DNA of 64,000 nt from an uncultured Lachnoclostridium sp. (GCA_948330435.1 CAOJBY010000002.1:124001-188000), one strand, 5' to 3'. Counted from the stretch's first letter, positions 51,901 to 61,159 are shown. Notes: generated by a model not told the origin, from the letters alone. Translations and numbers: made by a program.

Positions 51901-53436
51901 AAGCGGCCCCTTTCCAACCGTCAGCTTTCCCCCATTCTCAAGGGTAGCTGCACTCATCTTGCCCCCTTCATCAACTGTTATGTCTCCCGCTGTCGATACC
52001 TTTCCGGAAGCCGTCAAAGCCGTCTTCTCTCCATTGACTGTCAGCACTGCCCCGCTGGCATTTTCGATATCCCTTGTACTGGCAGTACTGCCACTTTTCA
52101 TTACAAAGGTTCCTTCATTAACAATTAGCCAATCCAATTCTGTCTGGCCTTCTTTTAACTCTACAGCCTCTGAAATAGTCAGGGAACCTTCATTTAATGT
52201 CACTGTCCTTCCTTTACTGTTCTGAAGTCGCCCTTTTACCTGTAAAGAACTTACGTCTCCACCGGTAGGATTCTTCCCATTCACCTCCAGAGTACCGTTA
52301 TTGGTAAAGCTGTATGTCTCCATCTCACTGGACTGAGATACGGTTACACTTCCATCATTAGTAAAATATCCTGCAACCTTAAATCTACTGTTTTCATCCG
52401 TATTTATTTTTCCGGAATTTTGAATTTTACCTGTACAATTTATATTTGCCTGTAGCGATATGTTGATTGTACCATCATTTATAATGGAGTGTTGGAAATT
52501 ATCAAACTCTAAAGCTTTCAGATTAACTGCATTTCTTGTCATTATGTTGACATTAGCACCCTTTGGTATGGAAAAAATCGATTCATAATTCTCTGCACTA
52601 ATATCAATTGTAAGACCACTCAATACAAACGTATAGTCCCCTGGCTTTTGTATCTCTATAAAAGAGTCCGTGGATGAAACGTGTTTATCCTTATCGTCCC
52701 AATCCAGTGTACCCGCAATTGTATATTTGCCAGGCTGTTGAATCTCTATACGATCCGCCTTCGTACTCCATGCTGCAAATGCCTTTTCCGAACCGGCAAC
52801 TGTCAAGCCATTACTGTCAATGAAATATTGTTCATCCACATCAGAAGGTGTCTGTACTGCTCTTCCCGCATCATTGCCCTGTGCTGCCGGACTTCCCGCC
52901 CACATTGCCTGAATGGAAGGGGCCATTGCCACAGCATTCAGCACTTCCACATCATACTCTCCATAAGACGCCGGAGCCACCGGTGTATAATTATGTGTTG
53001 TGCCATTATTTGATTCCGAAGTGGAGGTAAGTTCCCACTGCACGCCTGACAGGGTAATCTGATCCTCCGGCAGACGGCTTATCTCACTCACCGTCTGAAC
53101 TACATTGGATGCACCAAAGCCTTCTGCATTCCCTTCTTCCTGATCTTGCTTTTTAATGGCAACTGTCACGCCCAGCGTATCCGGAAACACCGGCTCCTCC
53201 CCCGATTTCAGATGCTGTGTCTGTATCTCAGGATCCAGCGAATCAAAACTCTTTACAATGAGTGTCATATCGGCTTCCGTATTCCCATTGTTTTCTTCAC
53301 TTACAATCCCGTCCTGGGGGGTTCCTGTCTCAGATATATCCGATGCCATTACGGATATCCCCGCCGATCCGTACATCAAAACAAGGCCCAACGTCATCCA
53401 GGCCGTCCGTCTTAACCAGATTCCCCTTTTTCTCAT
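48949..53436 (-). CDS. large cell-wall-anchored surface protein (MBG-domain, sortase-type tail)
   Basis: About 1495 residues. A signal peptide (RKRGIWLRRTAWMTLGLVLM to about residue 33) starts it. Residues about 200-640 are a long run of short beta turns (NSGKINTDENSRF, NDGSVTVSQSS and the like), typical of a beta-helix adhesin. Near 1080-1240 are MBG-type immunoglobulin-like domains (KPYGAKDPDEWSGF). Before the tail are an Asn-Pro array and an Asn-Gly-Thr array. The end (GVKTGDPAEI, hydrophobic helix, RAQFRRKE) is a sortase-type anchor with VKTGD in place of LPxTG. The start at 53436 has GGAGAGG upstream. It is probably an adhesin; the ligand is unknown. Confidence 0.85.
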   Translation of the reverse strand: MRKRGIWLRRTAWMTLGLVLMYGSAGISVMASDISETGTPQDGIVSEENNGNTEADMTLIVKSFDSLDPEIQTQHLKSGEEPVFPDTLGVTVAIKKQDQEEGNAEGFGASNVVQTVSEISRLPEDQITLSGVQWELTSTSESNNGTTHNYTPVAPASYGEYDVEVLNAVAMAPSIQAMWAGSPAAQGNDAGRAVQTPSDVDEQYFIDSNGLTVAGSEKAFAAWSTKADRIEIQQPGKYTIAGTLDWDDKDKHVSSTDSFIEIQKPGDYTFVLSGLTIDISAENYESIFSIPKGANVNIMTRNAVNLKALEFDNFQHSIINDGTINISLQANINCTGKIQNSGKINTDENSRFKVAGYFTNDGSVTVSQSSEMETYSFTNNGTLEVNGKNPTGGDVSSLQVKGRLQNSKGRTVTLNEGSLTISEAVELKEGQTELDWLIVNEGTFVMKSGSTASTRDIENASGAVLTVNGEKTALTASGKVSTAGDITVDEGGKMSAATLENGGKLTVGKGPLNSGTVTITSTVGGNINTGTIVVEANSVLNKAGNTSTVTLENNEPGTLTIKGDLCLGSGSTELSLAGNGTFIFAGLTDNILHLPENYGLDYTGEPQTEDVAGLSPHIVDSTAVIEDPENPDNPPKPVNKNGGVVTIDQELKGFHGVDFTVKVKAQLETIMLTRAKRDADTSDGWKPGVEGVDPNDPGITSIDVTNGKRIFDPGHYELIYVNTEVPGQTASVEFDMTEWSIVLDTSRGADDVVKEMDPDNASDYAVYENKNDINCTVRVAIFNEKDARLGKVTLYWDAYDRLITTDEKPSSKSVDISIDANGKGTANITIPLAKGTEDYILPPPLQDDPSTWETEEHAYKNPYRLTAVYESQDGNWYHTGTLAGNDDPHYGLLTDHVDGTLAGWYADKKLIIIRQKPNLQFTSNYYTNTEGLLTYNGEPLRMPEVAKDDIRCESDKDSLEYEWYKGLETQVMTAYETQTVNVSGLQPWVPRDDEKDEEGNLATAPRDAGWYIIKARVPANRDYIGETRLHYIHVEPKNLTVSVKNQHKPYGAKDPDEWSGFLISNDVNEAASDLYVVEGLLDIDNGKMKGEITRVDDDKGEECGRYEIKITAWAEDGDPTRDNYKIDTRKGIGTLTIDQRELEWDAEKLFLVITDDDTVSVVGGLKTDYRLVDGENKADVEDALKDDDVVAVYDKLDLSSDKGKITIDKLRLGGADKDNYVIQSKSFSVPANSVYKISVKTGTIDSTTMTKLKDHGTQYSTEDQVIKALESQLESQGAKRNNTAVYDIILTKANGDPLSEAEIEEFPWGALTVTVPFPAGTSRATSFAAAHMITEKTNLDGPNKSPGNLETRTWNQVATVEDGVRFQLESLSPIAIGWATTTNNPNNPNNPNNPNNPDNPNGGNNGTNGGNNGTNGGNTGTNGGNTGTNGTNNTNKNGTTNNSSTKTTNSNTTRTSGVKTGDPAEIAFYSITTLIACLLLIVIILLIRAQFRRKE
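49158..49290. repeat. two tandem coding arrays in the surface protein gene
   Basis: About 49158-49232: 21-base units built on TTCCATTAGTTCC-like segments, encoding NGGNNGT. About 49235-49290: 9-base units (ATTATTTGG) encoding NNP. Such arrays change length by slippage, which would alter stalk length. Confidence 0.8.
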
Positions 53437-53506
53437 AGATACTTCCTCTCCTTTTTCTAACTCTCTATATATGTAGTTGTTCATTCAAGTCTTCTTCACT
53501 GTTTCT

Positions 53507-53535
53507 ATTTTAGCAAAATATTTGTGAAATGTGAA
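53507..53535 (-). promoter_or_regulatory. promoter of the large surface protein gene
   Basis: Minus strand: TTCACA (53530-53535), 17 bases, TAAAAT (53507-53512), about 70 bases before the start at 53436. Confidence 0.5.
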
Positions 53536-53645
53536 GCATTTTAATGATCTATTTATTGAAACAACTAGTTATGCTTATAATATATATCGGCATCAAATTA
53601 AAATATATTATACCCGAGAGGAAATTTTAGTGTATATCATCGGGA

Positions 53646-53699
53646 TCTAAAAAAAGACAAGACCGGAAATCTTTATTTATAACCACCGGTCTTGTCTTT
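53646..53699 (-). terminator. terminator of the Rpn-type gene
   Basis: Minus strand: AAAGACAAGACCGG, a 19-base loop, CCGGTCTTGTCTTT, then T-run. A perfect 14-bp stem, only 16 bases after the stop codon. Confidence 0.92.
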
Positions 53700-53714
53700 T
53701 CCCTTTATACCAAG

Positions 53715-54518
53715 CTAATCTCTTTTTTCTGCAAGTATCGACGTTATTTCATCTTCCTCCCGATCCAGCATTTCTGCTATCTCCTTTGGCGTTAATCCTT
53801 TCCGGTTCATCTGCCGAATGATGCCTGCCTCTCCTTCCGCTTTTCCTTCCGCTTTTCCTCTTGCTTCTCCCCTTGCCTCTCCTTCCTGCAATGCTTCTTC
53901 CCAAATGTTCTCACTTAGGTTGCACATTTCGTCTATGTCCCTCCTTATTCCATCCTCTGTCGGAATTTCAAATTCCGTTTCCATGATTCCCAGTTTTTTC
54001 TTTGCATCCAACACTGGTGAAAGCAACACGCCCAAAAACCTATGCAGCTCCTGCTCATCCCTGTGTTCTTCAATCTCTCCGGACAGGCCGATCAGTATAA
54101 TGTTAAACATATCCTTTCCCGGCAGTTCGACTGAACCTAGCAGTTGATCCTTTGTAAGATGCATATGGGTTAAAAAGTTCTCTTCCATGTTCATCAATAT
54201 CCAGATGGAGTATACCGGACAAATAGCGTCATAATCCGTCTTTTCAAAGTCCCTCCCTTTCTGAGAAGAAATAAGACGGCTTACATAAAAGCCTGCACGG
54301 TTCAATATTGCATAGTGCAAAGGCTCCTTACGCTGTGCCTCCAAATTAATGATCATCTGTGACAAGCCATCACGCATACGTACATAAAATACAATGTCAA
54401 ACCTTATCACTCCCTCATTGATTTGTGCATCTTCCGTATTAAAACCAATAACCCTTTTGCCACCCTTTTCCATCACCACGTTGGTAAGCCCCGGTTCCAC
54501 CGGAACGCTGCCAATCAT
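53715..54518 (-). CDS. Rpn/PD-(D/E)XK-type nuclease (transposase-related)
   Basis: 267 residues. The core resembles Rpn (recombination-promoting nuclease) or PD-(D/E)XK-type transposase proteins: INEGVIRFDIVFYVRM has the catalytic Asp and MIINLEAQRKE the Glu-x-Gln/Lys element. Near the C-terminus is a Gly-Glu-Ala/Lys repeat (GEARGEARGKAEGKAEGEAG), coded by short DNA repeats, then a small helix-turn-helix-like tail (RKGLTPKEIAEMLDREEDEI). Proteins of this group give recA-independent DNA exchange in E. coli. Its start overlaps the upstream small gene (ATGA). The N-terminus is short compared with related proteins, and the upstream gene may supply what is missing. Confidence 0.75.
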   Translation of the reverse strand: MIGSVPVEPGLTNVVMEKGGKRVIGFNTEDAQINEGVIRFDIVFYVRMRDGLSQMIINLEAQRKEPLHYAILNRAGFYVSRLISSQKGRDFEKTDYDAICPVYSIWILMNMEENFLTHMHLTKDQLLGSVELPGKDMFNIILIGLSGEIEEHRDEQELHRFLGVLLSPVLDAKKKLGIMETEFEIPTEDGIRRDIDEMCNLSENIWEEALQEGEARGEARGKAEGKAEGEAGIIRQMNRKGLTPKEIAEMLDREEDEITSILAEKRD

Positions 54519-54820
54519 TGGCGTTCCATCCTGGACAGGCTAAGAAGCAGTGCAAAGATATAGGGAGCACCAAAAACATTCAAAGACTTGGGTCCTGTTA
54601 CTTTCTCCGGATCCTCTTTTACCCGTTCCAGTGCCCGTTCAAAGGTTGCTTTCGTAATGGACTTGGATCTGCGGTCCACAAACATCTCTCCCCCTCGTAT
54701 CTCGTAGGTAAAGGGCAGATTTTTAGCTGTATAAAATGTCTCTCCCTGATGCTGTTCCAGCAATTTCCATAATTCATCGCCATTCAGACTTAGAATCGTC
54801 TTTTCTAATCGGCTTCCCAT
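54515..54820 (-). CDS. conserved small protein, partner of the Rpn-type gene
   Basis: About 101 residues: MGSRLEKTILSLNGDELWKL, then LPFTYEIRGGEMFVDRRSKS, then ITKATFERALERV and FGAPYIFALL. I recognise this as a recurring small Lachnospiraceae protein but know no function for it. AGGAGG just upstream fixes the ATG at 54820; the longer reading from 54913 includes an inverted repeat. It is coupled to the Rpn-type gene by a 4-base overlap. Confidence 0.65.
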   Translation of the reverse strand: MGSRLEKTILSLNGDELWKLLEQHQGETFYTAKNLPFTYEIRGGEMFVDRRSKSITKATFERALERVKEDPEKVTGPKSLNVFGAPYIFALLLSLSRMERQ

Positions 54821-54878
54821 ATTACTCCTCCTGGCTCTCTGCCCGTCTCTCTTGTATACTGCTTCATCAAAAAATCTA

Positions 54879-54910
54879 AATGGATCCGAAGTGCATACCT
54901 CAGATCCATT
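54879..54910 (-). terminator. inverted repeat after the thioester surface protein gene
   Basis: AATGGATC and GATCCATT, 16 bases apart, followed on the minus strand by TAGATTTTTTG. It is probably a terminator of the large gene ending at 55098, or an operator of the small gene at 54820. Confidence 0.4.
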
Positions 54911-55097
54911 CAAAATTGCAATGCGATTCTCTGCAGAAAAAGTACTGTGCTTTCCTGAATCTTTACTACCTCCTCAACGGAAAGATCCAAAGTTTCTCTT
55001 GCTTATTTTTCTTTTCCATGTCACCTTTTTTTATTATATAAAATTTTCCGTCAAAAAACAACAGCTTTCCAGCTCTCAGTATATATATTTCTTTTGT

Positions 55098-58000
55098 TTA
55101 TTTCTCCTCATCCTTTTTGCACTGAACAACAAATGCAACGATCAACAAAAGTAAAAATAAGAGTACCAATATATAGCCTCCTATGGAATGTGTATCCCCA
55201 AGCTCTGGCACGCTGATTTCCCGGGGATGTGATTCTGATGTAGGACCGTTCTCCGGCTGGCCTGGCTGTTTTGGTTCTTTCGGTGTCTCCTCTGGTATCG
55301 GAGGGTTCTCCGGCTCTGTTCCTTTGCCGTCTTTCATCTCCACCATCTGAATTTCGTCCGTATCAAGAACCTTAAATGTCACATCCTCCGCATAGCCATA
55401 GCCTTCCGGTGCCTGCTTTTCTACCAGGCGGTAGGTTCCAATGGGAAGCTGCTCTATATAGTGGGGTGTATCCGTACTCACCCAGGTTTCCAAAAGAACA
55501 CCTTTTTCATCATAAAGTTCCAGAACTGCTCCCGGTAGTTCCTCATTGGTGGCGATATCCTTTTTGCTGATCTGTACCTTGGTAACATCATCCTCCATAG
55601 TCACGATCTCTTGATATTCCATTTCTTTCTTAATATCGCCTGCATCCATACTTTTCTCTGATTCTCCCAGCTTCTCTCCTGATTGGTTCACCAGATAAAC
55701 TCCAACTTCATCCGTAAGTGCTCCTTCCTCATCCCGAAGCTGTTCTAATTGAAAATAGATGTCCTCTGCCGTTACATACCCTGGTGCAGGAGAAGCCTCA
55801 CGAAATGCATAAGTGCGTCCTAACTGTAATCCCTCTGTCATATGTACCATTCTGGCAGGTCCTGTAGAGATCCAGGAGTCTTTTTTTACTGCTCCTATGG
55901 AGGCTGCTGTTCTTCCGGATATCTCCTTTTCCCCTGCAAAAGGCAGTTCCCATACCTCAAGTAGTGCTCCCGCCAGTTCCTGTCCATTGGTCATGTCCAG
56001 CTTCTGGAAGCGGACTCTGGTGATTTGATTTTCCCAGACTATCACATGTTCCTGAACGCTTACCTCCTGGCCTCCCTTTTCTCCCTCATAGCTTCCATCC
56101 ACAGACTTGCTTTCCTCCGTCAACAGGTAGCCCGTAGGTGCTTCCAGTTCCCGAATCTCATATTGTCCTAATGGCAGATCCGCATCAAAATCAGCATATC
56201 CCTCTGAATCTGTAACACAGGTAGCTATCAAAGACCCTTTTTCAAACAACACCTCTGGTTCATTCCTAAGAATCCAGGCCGCTTTTTTCTCATCATACTC
56301 AATTCCGGTACAAATATCCTCTCCTGCATAAAGACCAAAGACAGCACCCGCCAGATGCTTTCCTGAATCCTTATCTTTCTTTATCACTTTAAGCTTCAGC
56401 CTCTGCCTCTCATTTTTATAATCTGCATTTTTGATGTCAAAGCTGACTGTCTGCTTCTGAGGGGTTATGACAAATTCCTCCTCCTTTGTATTCAATACAA
56501 AACCGCTTCCGGCAATAGTCTCCCGAATCTTATATTTTCCTATATAAAGGCCTGATGCATATGCAAATCCGCTTCGATCGGTTGTGATCTCAGCTACCTT
56601 GTCCCCCTTTTTCCAGATGCGATAGTCTTTTGTGTCTATCCCATACTGTTCCAGCAGCTTCATATCCACTTCCTGACTGTAGATGTCTTCCGCCGCTATA
56701 ATCTGAAAACAGGCTCCCTGTATTGGGGCATCCTCATAGGTAAAGACCACATCCGTATCCTCCTCTGCTCCCGCCACCTGCTCTCCATGCTTATAGATCT
56801 CGATAATCCCTTTCTGTTCCTGATTTTTCTGCAATACAGTTACCGTGAGATTTCCATAGGCATCACAGAGAGCGTATTTGCTGATCCCCATCTGCCCATC
56901 CGGATATACGGAACCATTTTCAATGGCAAATACGGTTTTTCCTTTTGGTGCATCCGCAAGTTCATAGCTGTTTCTGTCTTCTGTGCTCGTATCTTTCACC
57001 GTCTGCTCTGCTCCATTTACCACATACCCCGTTGGTGCTGTCAGTTCTGTCAGTTCATAGGTCCCCACCGGAAGTTCTCTGGGAAGCGTAATGTAGCAGT
57101 CCACTATCTTCCCATCCTTTTTCAAAAACGAGGTTTCATAAGGATGTTCCCTGGTCCCGGTAAGAACCTTTCCTCCCGGATAGTAGTAGCTTAGATACCC
57201 CTCCTCATCCAGCCGCCAATTAAGGGCCTTTAATGCTTCTTCTCCCGCTTCTGAGGACAGACACCGGATGCGGTATCTGGCTCCCTCTTTCAAAACTGTC
57301 CCTCGCACCAGTTCTTCTGCTTTCACATAGTTCCCTGGCTGTACCAGAAATTCTTCGTCCGCTTTCACAATGCGAAGATAGGCTGTCGTTACCGTGTTAT
57401 TGATTACTCTCTGCTTCTGGAGCAGGCGGCCCTCACGCTCCTTTGTGTCCCTGCGATCTCCATAACGAATACTTTCCCTGACCGTATAGGTCTTTTCTAC
57501 CGTTCGTCTGCCTGCATCCGTATAGAGAACACCTCCGTCCATAGTAATATGGACAATAAAGGGCCTGGCTGTTACATGGTATTCAGGTGTGGTGGTTTCC
57601 ACAATCACATAGGTTCCAAACGGCAATTCCGGAGTCTCGATGCAACCATCTTTGTCTGTAAACATCTCCGCTACCTGATACCGATTGGCAACACCTGTCC
57701 CTGTGAGCCATTTACGATCGCCTGCAGTCCATTCCTCCTGACCGGTACGTTTATATAAAGTTGCTTTGGGTTCATTGGTGAAATCGTAATCATAGAAAGT
57801 CCTGATATCATCCGGACCCCAGACACCATTTACAGGTGTAAGAATTCCTTTTTTTACCTGGGAAAGATCCTGAATCAGATATACAGAAAATCCGGCTCCC
57901 TCTACAGGGGAAAGGTCTGTGTCATAAGCATTGTCAGAGGTTTTAACAAATTTGATTCCCTGCTTTATCACATAGTCGCCAGAATATACCTTATGAGAGT

Positions 58001-60305
58001 TGTCTCTGTCATCTACAGTCAGCAGATTATCCGCCTCACTGGCTCTCTCATTCCGAACCTCCACTTTCGTCATCTGATTCTTGTAGGTAAAGGTTACAGG
58101 ATAGCGGGCTTCGTCCAGCATGTAGCCCGGTGCCGGTGTTATCTCTTTGATATAGTAGCTTCCCAGTTCCAGATCTCCAAATGCCGTCTTCCCTGGTGTT
58201 TCCTCGTAGGCAATGGTTCCTCCGGGCTTCTCTATATGGCGGCTTCCATCGGTATTCAGGATATAACCATCTCTGTTTTTCTTCGGTGACCTGCCCACCG
58301 TAGCTGTGCCGGCAAGCCCGTCTTTTCGAAGCAGGCATCCGGTCTTACCATCCCCGTGCATAATATCCTCTGCCGCATAAACTCCGTATACAGCCCCGTC
58401 AAGCATGGCCTCCCCCTGAGATGCCCCACTCTCACTCTCCATATCGCATTTCACAAGTTCCGCACTGCCAAGGGTCCTCTCATTGGTCAAATCAAATGTG
58501 ACAGTCCCATTTCCCGATACAGAACCCGTTTGTTCATTCGCCTGCCACACATAACCTACGGGAGCAGTGATTTCCCGAACGCTGTAGGTATAGCTGGTTG
58601 ATGCAAATGCCTGCTTCTTTGTCTCAAGTTCTGCCTGTGCCTCTCTCCGGGAAGTGTTCCCACTGATTGCAGCTTTTTGCTCTTCCGTCAAATCCTCATA
58701 ATTACTGCAATACTCCGCCTGAAAGGATGCCGATTTACTGGTCTTATAGGAAGCTTCCCCATTTGCATCTGTAGTAACAGAGGCTATCTTTCCTCCATTT
58801 TCAAAAATATCTATTGTGCAGCCCTGTAATCCCACACGGGTCTGCCAGTCTGCTTTCCGCACTCGAATTTCATAAGAAACCGTAATAGAATCCTCTATGG
58901 AAGAAAATTCCGGCTCCACTTCCGGAATTTCCGGTTCCTCGGGTCCCTCTCCTCCGCCTGTTCCCGGCTGATAGGGGGATGTCGCCGGCTGCTTCTTGGT
59001 TCCCTGCTTTTGGGCATTGCCGTTAGAAGATCGATATACATAGTAGGGAACGGAGTGGCTGCATGCCCCCTGGTAGTAACCCCATACCAGTTCTGCCATA
59101 TCAGCCGCTTCCTCGGAGGAGGTATTGAGCATAGAAGCTGCCCGGCTAATCACCTGTGTTTTGGAAAGGGAACCGGATTCCATATACAGCCAGGCCGCTA
59201 TCTGAACCGTTGCATAAAATTTCCCCGAAAGAAAAGCATAGCTTAAAAGATATCCGATTCCGTCCTGACGGCTCTCATATTCGCCACTTCCCGCAAAGTA
59301 TTTGTATCCATTCCTAGCACTCTTTCCCATACTCAGACACAAGGCCGGTTCACCGCCCAGGGTCAGTTTATAGATGGTACCGTGGCCCGTGCCGGAATAT
59401 CCGGTGGCCGAAACAGACAGATTGGCTACCGTGTCCCCCGCCTCCAGAGCACCGGAAGCAAGAGAATATGTCGTAAGCAGTCCCATACCAGCCATAATCT
59501 TCTGGACCGCCATAAGAAGACTCTCAAATCGCCCTTCTTTTGCATCCGTTCCCGCCGCCTGCCAGCTTGTGTACAGTTGATTTTCTGTGTCCTCCTCACA
59601 ATAGGCCATCAGAAATTCATAGACCTGATCCAGAGTCCATCCATCCTCTTTCAGTCTTTCCAGATCGGAAAGTTCCAAATCCTCAAATATGGTTCCTGCA
59701 AAGAATGCGGACACCGAAACCCCCTGCTTCAAAATATCCAGGATCTCATCCAGTCCCTGTCCGCTGTAAAGGTGCGGGTCCAGTTCCACCAGAGAATCAC
59801 GAATAAATTCCGCCAAATCTCGTTCATAATCATAAAGTCCCTCCCACCAGGCCTCTTCAAGAGAATGTATATCTCCATAGCCACCCGGCAGATATCGTTT
59901 CATCCATTCTTGTATGCCTGCTACATCTCCATCCTGAAAATGATATTGTTCATCAACTTCCTCTCCCTCCATCTTCGGTGTTTCCTGTATTTTTTCTTCC
60001 GGTTCTTCCTGTGGATTTTGTTCTTCTTGTTGTTCTTGTTCTTTTTGTGTTTTTGGATCTTCCTGTGATTTTGCTTCTTCCTGCCCCACGTCCTCTTCCG
60101 TCATTTCTGTCTCTTTTTTCTCCTCCATTTGCTCTGGAGACTGCATATCTTCCTTTTCATTTGTGGTCTCCTTTTGCTGTTGATGCTGGGATACTTCCGG
60201 CTCTGCTTCCGCATGGACATACGAAGCCGCCGTCTGTGCAAGGATCACAGACAAAAGAAGCAGTGCCACTGCTCTTTTAAAACAATTTTTCCATTTTCTT
60301 TTCAT
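55098..60305 (-). CDS. giant thioester-domain / SpaA-repeat surface adhesin
   Basis: 1735 residues. A signal peptide (AVALLLLSVILAQTAASYVH, to about residue 33) leads into a Glu/Gln-rich stretch (about 34-115). About 290-430 is a thioester (TQXA-type) domain: the bond partners would be Cys in PALCLSMGKS and Gln in FYATVQIAAWLY. Then come about eight SpaA/CnaB modules, each ending in a motif like YSVREITAPVGY, YYIKEITPAPGY, YEIRELEAPTGY or YRLVEKQAPEGY, with Lys/Asn/Glu for self-made isopeptide bonds. The tail is PELGDTHSIGGYILVLLFLL plus CKKDEEK, a membrane anchor with a sortase-like motif lacking LPxTG. Such proteins bind host tissue covalently through the thioester. It is a single long open frame. 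Confidence 0.88.
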   Translation of the reverse strand: MKRKWKNCFKRAVALLLLSVILAQTAASYVHAEAEPEVSQHQQQKETTNEKEDMQSPEQMEEKKETEMTEEDVGQEEAKSQEDPKTQKEQEQQEEQNPQEEPEEKIQETPKMEGEEVDEQYHFQDGDVAGIQEWMKRYLPGGYGDIHSLEEAWWEGLYDYERDLAEFIRDSLVELDPHLYSGQGLDEILDILKQGVSVSAFFAGTIFEDLELSDLERLKEDGWTLDQVYEFLMAYCEEDTENQLYTSWQAAGTDAKEGRFESLLMAVQKIMAGMGLLTTYSLASGALEAGDTVANLSVSATGYSGTGHGTIYKLTLGGEPALCLSMGKSARNGYKYFAGSGEYESRQDGIGYLLSYAFLSGKFYATVQIAAWLYMESGSLSKTQVISRAASMLNTSSEEAADMAELVWGYYQGACSHSVPYYVYRSSNGNAQKQGTKKQPATSPYQPGTGGGEGPEEPEIPEVEPEFSSIEDSITVSYEIRVRKADWQTRVGLQGCTIDIFENGGKIASVTTDANGEASYKTSKSASFQAEYCSNYEDLTEEQKAAISGNTSRREAQAELETKKQAFASTSYTYSVREITAPVGYVWQANEQTGSVSGNGTVTFDLTNERTLGSAELVKCDMESESGASQGEAMLDGAVYGVYAAEDIMHGDGKTGCLLRKDGLAGTATVGRSPKKNRDGYILNTDGSRHIEKPGGTIAYEETPGKTAFGDLELGSYYIKEITPAPGYMLDEARYPVTFTYKNQMTKVEVRNERASEADNLLTVDDRDNSHKVYSGDYVIKQGIKFVKTSDNAYDTDLSPVEGAGFSVYLIQDLSQVKKGILTPVNGVWGPDDIRTFYDYDFTNEPKATLYKRTGQEEWTAGDRKWLTGTGVANRYQVAEMFTDKDGCIETPELPFGTYVIVETTTPEYHVTARPFIVHITMDGGVLYTDAGRRTVEKTYTVRESIRYGDRRDTKEREGRLLQKQRVINNTVTTAYLRIVKADEEFLVQPGNYVKAEELVRGTVLKEGARYRIRCLSSEAGEEALKALNWRLDEEGYLSYYYPGGKVLTGTREHPYETSFLKKDGKIVDCYITLPRELPVGTYELTELTAPTGYVVNGAEQTVKDTSTEDRNSYELADAPKGKTVFAIENGSVYPDGQMGISKYALCDAYGNLTVTVLQKNQEQKGIIEIYKHGEQVAGAEEDTDVVFTYEDAPIQGACFQIIAAEDIYSQEVDMKLLEQYGIDTKDYRIWKKGDKVAEITTDRSGFAYASGLYIGKYKIRETIAGSGFVLNTKEEEFVITPQKQTVSFDIKNADYKNERQRLKLKVIKKDKDSGKHLAGAVFGLYAGEDICTGIEYDEKKAAWILRNEPEVLFEKGSLIATCVTDSEGYADFDADLPLGQYEIRELEAPTGYLLTEESKSVDGSYEGEKGGQEVSVQEHVIVWENQITRVRFQKLDMTNGQELAGALLEVWELPFAGEKEISGRTAASIGAVKKDSWISTGPARMVHMTEGLQLGRTYAFREASPAPGYVTAEDIYFQLEQLRDEEGALTDEVGVYLVNQSGEKLGESEKSMDAGDIKKEMEYQEIVTMEDDVTKVQISKKDIATNEELPGAVLELYDEKGVLLETWVSTDTPHYIEQLPIGTYRLVEKQAPEGYGYAEDVTFKVLDTDEIQMVEMKDGKGTEPENPPIPEETPKEPKQPGQPENGPTSESHPREISVPELGDTHSIGGYILVLLFLLLLIVAFVVQCKKDEEK

Positions 60306-60449
60306 AAAATTCCTTTCTTCACTTGTCTCCGGTTACCGATTTTGTTTTCATTTGCATGTTGTGGAATAAAAAAGAATTGTGGACGGATCTCACATGAAGC
60401 AGGGAGGAATTCCCCGAATCTTCCAATGATATGTTTCGTCCTGTTCCGT

Positions 60450-60478
60450 ACTATAAATCATTTTCCAGTATTTGTCAA
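60450..60478 (-). promoter_or_regulatory. promoter of the giant adhesin gene
   Basis: Minus strand: TTGACA (60473-60478), 17 bases, TATAGT (60450-60455). This is a near-consensus promoter. The leader would be about 140 bases. I see no riboswitch in it. Confidence 0.7.
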
Positions 60479-60571
60479 TCCATTCTTGGACAATTTCTGA
60501 TACTACTCGGCTACATTTTTCGACACCCATATTTTTGATACAATTATAGCCGTCTATCCTCAAACCTCCAC

Positions 60572-60600
60572 TTTACAGAATCCGTTTTCCGAATTATAAT
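60572..60600 (+). promoter_or_regulatory. promoter of the cysteine hydrolase gene
   Basis: TTTACA (60572-60577), 17 bases, TATAAT (60595-60600), about 30 bases before the GTG start at 60635. Confidence 0.65.
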
Positions 60601-60634
60601 GATACCAACTATTTCAGAGTTTGGAGGTGCTACT

Positions 60635-61159
60635 GTGAAAGATCTGCTTCTTGTCATTGATATGCAAAACGATTTTATCGACGGTGCTCTGGGTACAAAA
60701 GAAGCCGTCTCCATTGTCCCAAATGTAATTAAACATGTTCAGGAGTTTGAAGGCGACGTTCTTTATACCAGAGATACCCATTTTGAAAACTACTTAGAAA
60801 CCCAGGAAGGAAAGAATCTTCCCGTTCCCCATTGCATCCGGGGAACTCATGGATGGGAACTTACGGATGAACTGAAAGCTCTGCGAGATGCCAATAATTC
60901 CCCTGTTCTGGATAAATTAACTTTCGGAGCAAAGGAACTGCCTACATATCTGGAGGCCCGCTATCCCAACGGCCTCGCAAGTGTGGAACTCATTGGACTG
61001 TGCACGGATATCTGCGTGATCTCCAACGCTATGGTGCTAAAGGCTTTCTTTCCAGAACTTCCCGTAAGCGTTACCGCTTCCTGCTGTGCCGGAGTTACAC
61101 CCGAAAGCCACGAAAATGCTTTAAATGCTATGAAAATGTGCCAGATCACGATTCGTTAA
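60635..61159 (+). CDS. cysteine hydrolase, isochorismatase/nicotinamidase family
   Basis: About 174 residues. The catalytic triad of the family is visible: Asp in LLLVIDMQNDF, Lys in LDKLTFGAKE and Cys in ELIGLCTDICVISNAM (a cis-peptide follows in related enzymes). It is nicotinamidase-like in length and motifs, so it may release ammonia from an amide. The GTG at 60635 has GGAGG 7 bases before it. The 3' end overlaps the convergent amidase gene by 14 bases. Confidence 0.85.
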   Translation: MKDLLLVIDMQNDFIDGALGTKEAVSIVPNVIKHVQEFEGDVLYTRDTHFENYLETQEGKNLPVPHCIRGTHGWELTDELKALRDANNSPVLDKLTFGAKELPTYLEARYPNGLASVELIGLCTDICVISNAMVLKAFFPELPVSVTASCCAGVTPESHENALNAMKMCQITIR

